DNA of 24,206 nucleotides from UBA1425 sp051881715. Lineage in GTDB: Bacteria; Bacillota; Clostridia; Oscillospirales; Acutalibacteraceae. Within the stretch, counting starts at the first letter, position 1, and every line of letters begins with the position of its first letter. This document shows positions 22,147 through 24,206 of this stretch, piece after piece. The translations under genes were made by a program, and so were the position numbers. Below the pieces are notes generated by a model. That model worked only from the letters and a program-made list of their open reading frames with translations. It searched no databases and was not told the origin of the DNA. The stretch is taken from positions 1 to 24,206 of the forward strand of contig JBJEQK010000200.1 of assembly GCA_051881715.1 (NCBI GenBank). Direction: 5' to 3'.

Positions 22147-22175
22147 ATTATAACAACTCCTTGGCGTGAAATCAA
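22147..22175 (-). promoter_or_regulatory. promoter of the phosphoglucomutase gene
   Basis: On the minus strand TTGATT (22175-22170), a 17-bp spacer and consensus TATAAT (22152-22147), with a TG extended -10 (TGT before TATAAT). Predicted transcription starts near 22140, giving a leader of about 48 bases. Confidence 0.7.
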
Positions 22176-22238
22176 TATTTGGATGAACATTTTTGGAGTA
22201 TGTTTTTCAAAAACTCCCGGTTTTCGGTGTAAAATAGC

Positions 22239-22267
22239 TTGCAGTATTTGCTACATAATGATATAAT
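22239..22267 (+). promoter_or_regulatory. promoter of the divergent membrane-protein operon
   Basis: TTGCAG (22239-22244), a 17-bp spacer and TATAAT (22262-22267) precede AAGGAG and the ATG at 22286. It diverges from the phosphoglucomutase promoter, with about 63 bp between the two -35 elements. The start would give a very short leader. Confidence 0.6.
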
Positions 22268-22285
22268 AAAATAAGGAGTGGTTTG

Positions 22286-23113
22286 ATGCTGTACAAAACA
22301 GATAAAGCGCTGAAATCCTACACGATCCTTTGGCTCGTTTTCACTGCCGCATATCTCATTTGGATGTGCGCATTTATGCGCTGGGATACCTATCCCCCGG
22401 CGGAAACCGGTATCTTTCGGTTCGGGGTCTTTCCCGCATGGATCGCTGTGTCCGCCGTGCTGATGCTGTTGTATATCGTGTACATCCGCGTCTATCTCTA
22501 CGGCGCTGTCGGCAAGGGCGCAAAGGCTTTTGCGCTTCTCAGCCTGCTGTTCGGCTGTGCATACGTCACATGGTACTGCTTTCTCAAGAATCCTTTGGAG
22601 TACACCGCCAGCATGATCGGACTGGAATATCCCTGGCAGTTCAAAATATGGGGAATCCTTGCCCCCGCTTCTATTTTTATCAATACCTTATATATGTATC
22701 GCAAGTACAATTTCCACAGCCGTGCGGGTGTCATCGCCGGCTCCATCGGATGTGCCGCCATGTTCATCACCATCAATGTGCCCTCCGCCGGTGAAGATCT
22801 CATCCTGACCTCTCTGCGCTGTATGTCCCACTGGAGCGGTGCGCTGATCTTTGCCTTCAGCGTGGCGACATCCATCTTGATCTTCCTTGTGCATATGGCG
22901 AAAACGCACCGTCTCCCCTTTGTTCTGCTGTGTATCTTCTTTTTTGCGGTTTTCGCCGTTTGTCTTACTCTGCTTGCGGTCGTCGGCAAGGACGGCATCA
23001 TCGAGGGCGTTCCCACATGGGCAACATATGTGGCGCTGTTTCTTGTCAACTTCACGTCTGTGTTCCCTTTGCCCGATGAACAGGACAACCAAAAAGATTC
23101 ACTTTCTACATAA
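22286..23113 (+). CDS. polytopic membrane protein of unknown function
   Basis: I do not recognise this 275-residue protein. About eight hydrophobic segments are visible, near residues 13-31, 45-72, 80-100, 113-133, 144-162, 180-203, 207-233 and 240-260, with a polar tail ending LPDEQDNQKDSLST. Motif-like residues are SHWSGALIFAFS in the sixth segment and KNPLEYTASMIGLEYPWQFK in an external or internal loop. The arrangement recalls small conserved membrane families such as DUF998 or Frag1/Sfk1, but I cannot assign one. I chose the ATG at 22286 after AAGGAG rather than a TTG one codon earlier. The next gene starts 21 bases after its stop, suggesting a shared function. Confidence 0.85.
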   Translation: MLYKTDKALKSYTILWLVFTAAYLIWMCAFMRWDTYPPAETGIFRFGVFPAWIAVSAVLMLLYIVYIRVYLYGAVGKGAKAFALLSLLFGCAYVTWYCFLKNPLEYTASMIGLEYPWQFKIWGILAPASIFINTLYMYRKYNFHSRAGVIAGSIGCAAMFITINVPSAGEDLILTSLRCMSHWSGALIFAFSVATSILIFLVHMAKTHRLPFVLLCIFFFAVFAVCLTLLAVVGKDGIIEGVPTWATYVALFLVNFTSVFPLPDEQDNQKDSLST

Positions 23114-23134
23114 ATTCTTTCGGAGGACTTTACC

Positions 23135-24103
23135 ATGCGCAACTTCTTTACACGCCTTATTTCTTGGATCATTCTCGTCATCATGACGGCGTTCGGCTAC
23201 GGCATCCGCAGCTTCACGGAAAATGCATTCCGTGTCCCCGGTCTGGAGAGCGGCTTTATCCCGCAGGGCATCTGTCAGTCGGATGGTCTGTTCTATATCA
23301 GCGGCTACTTCAACGACAAAACCGCCTCGCGCATCTACGCTGTCAAAGCTGAAACCGGTGAGGAAGTTGCCTGTGCGGCACTGGTCAACGAGGACGAGAC
23401 GCCCTTTACCGGTCATGCCGGCGGGATCGTCTCGGTGGGCGGATATGTTTATGTGGCGTCCGGCAGCAGCCTTTGGATCCTGAGCAAGGAGGATGTGCTG
23501 TCCGCCCACGGGGAGAACGTGCACTTCCTTGCGGAAATCCCCACCGACGTCAAAGCTTCCTTTGCTTTCTATGCGGAAAACACCCTGTGGGTCGGCGAAT
23601 TCCACATCGAGAACGAATACGAGACCGCACCCGAACACCACGAGAGCGACGGAAACAGCGCTTGGGTCATGGGCTACGCTTTGGACGAAACCGGTCTGCC
23701 CGTGTTCGGCACAGACGGAAAAATGACGCCTAAAGCCATGTTCACCGTCCCCGACAAAGTGCAGGGCATGACCATCCTTGAGGACGGCACCGTCGTTGTC
23801 AGCGTTTCCTTTGGGCGCAAAAACACCTCGTATCTGCTGACCTTTGACCGAGGTGCGGCGGAAAGCGCCAATATCAACGGCTATTCCATTCCCAAATACA
23901 GACTGACCGACAGCAAACGTCAGCTGAAACTGCGTTTGCCGCCCATGGCGGAATGCATCGAGTTTTACAACGGCAAGGTGTATATTCTCTTTGAGTCCGG
24001 CGCCACGGTGTATGCGGACGCAAGCGAGATCGTGCCGTATGTATGGGAAACCGATCTGGTCGCTCTGCTAAACAAGCTGCGCAACGGACTGCTCGACACA
24101 TAA
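23135..24103 (+). CDS. membrane-anchored extracytoplasmic protein, probable beta-propeller
   Basis: This 322-residue protein has an N-terminal signal-anchor (basic MRNFFTR, hydrophobic about 8-24) with no obvious lipobox. The rest is strand-rich with repeated blade-like units: GFIPQGICQSDGLFYISGYF, then GHAGGIVSVGGYVYVASGSS, then FYAENTLWVGEF, then VQGMTILEDGTVVVSVSFGR, then MAECIEFYNGKVYILFESGA. These G-x-YVA and W/F-V patterns suggest a propeller of the SMP-30/streptogramin-lyase kind, but no catalytic residues can be named. The ATG at 23135 follows CGGAGGAC. It shares an operon with the preceding membrane protein and ends at a strong terminator. Confidence 0.88.
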   Translation: MRNFFTRLISWIILVIMTAFGYGIRSFTENAFRVPGLESGFIPQGICQSDGLFYISGYFNDKTASRIYAVKAETGEEVACAALVNEDETPFTGHAGGIVSVGGYVYVASGSSLWILSKEDVLSAHGENVHFLAEIPTDVKASFAFYAENTLWVGEFHIENEYETAPEHHESDGNSAWVMGYALDETGLPVFGTDGKMTPKAMFTVPDKVQGMTILEDGTVVVSVSFGRKNTSYLLTFDRGAAESANINGYSIPKYRLTDSKRQLKLRLPPMAECIEFYNGKVYILFESGATVYADASEIVPYVWETDLVALLNKLRNGLLDT

Positions 24104-24118
24104 GCCCTTGGATTTCGT

Positions 24119-24156
24119 GCCGCTTTTTGCAAAAGAGTGCAAAGGCGGCTTTTTTT
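24119..24156 (+). terminator. terminator of the membrane-protein operon
   Basis: GCCGC (24119-24123) pairs with GCGGC (24145-24149). The stem extends through TTTTTGCA/TGCAAAG with one bulge and one wobble, followed by seven T (24150-24156). Confidence 0.85.
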
Positions 24157-24159
24157 GGT

Positions 24160-24206
24160 TCATCACGGATTTTTGTGGGATTAAAAGTTTCGCTCAAGCC
24201 TTTTTA
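24160..24206 (+). repeat. dispersed repeat, left end, cut by the window edge
   Basis: Bases 24160-24182 are identical to the left terminal repeat of the intact element at 11488-11510. The next 24 bases (AAAAGTTTCGCTCAAGCC and on) continue it with one substitution (C for G, shared with the copy at 357-430). It begins three bases after the T-tract of the preceding terminator and continues past the window. Confidence 0.85.

Noticed and set aside
20689..22266. Plus-strand open frame of 525 codons opposite the phosphohexomutase gene
   Set aside because: Shadow frame; it also extends through the divergent promoter region.
1..24206. CRISPR array, tRNA or rRNA genes, transposase or phage genes
   Set aside because: No regularly spaced direct repeats, no cloverleaf or rRNA signature, and no integrase or transposase motifs were seen on either strand.

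Overview
The window looks like chromosomal DNA from a fermentative anaerobic Firmicute of class Clostridia, probably Oscillospiraceae/Ruminococcaceae-like. This is inferred from the complete Rnf complex (rnfCDGEAB), the tig-clpP-clpX-lon-engB and rplS-lepB-rbgA-rnhB gene orders, AGGAGG-type ribosome binding sites, sigma-A-type promoters, and moderately GC-rich coding sequence between AT-rich gaps. No rRNA, tRNA, CRISPR array, transposase or phage gene was found.

Layout. 1-430: the 3' end of an unrecognised gene, its terminator, and pieces of a dispersed repeat. 442-1133 (+): a Phd/YefM antitoxin and ParE/RelE toxin operon with its own promoter, a candidate operator and a terminator. 1142-7642 (-): a protein quality-control cluster read as tig, clpP, clpX, lon, engB from a promoter at 7614-7642. 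7650-9932 (-): thrC and a calcineurin-like phosphoesterase, with a candidate thrC promoter that overlaps the stop codon of the gene upstream. 9905-14545 (-): rplS with a structured leader, two tandem signal peptidase I genes, rbgA, a terminator, a 223-bp hairpin-rich repeat, rnhB and a membrane-type dipeptidase. 14565-20641 (-): the Rnf operon with a trailing aldose 1-epimerase-family gene. 20683-22175 (-): a phosphoglucomutase/phosphomannomutase. 22239-24156 (+): a divergent two-gene operon for a polytopic membrane protein and a membrane-anchored, probably beta-propeller, protein. 24160-24206: another copy of the repeat, cut by the window edge.

Most genes are housekeeping: co-translational folding and ATP-dependent proteolysis, ribosome assembly (EngB, RbgA, L19), protein export (SPase I), RNA/DNA hybrid repair (RNase HII), and membrane energy conservation from reduced ferredoxin (Rnf).

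The least explained material is a dispersed repeat family. The intact copy at 11488-11710 has 23-bp terminal inverted repeats (22 of 23 identical) enclosing five consecutive near-perfect hairpins. Three of the four occurrences lie just beyond the T-tract of an intrinsic terminator. The two-gene operon at 22286-24103 is the clearest uncharacterised protein-coding unit. I saw no obvious new defence or mobile system.
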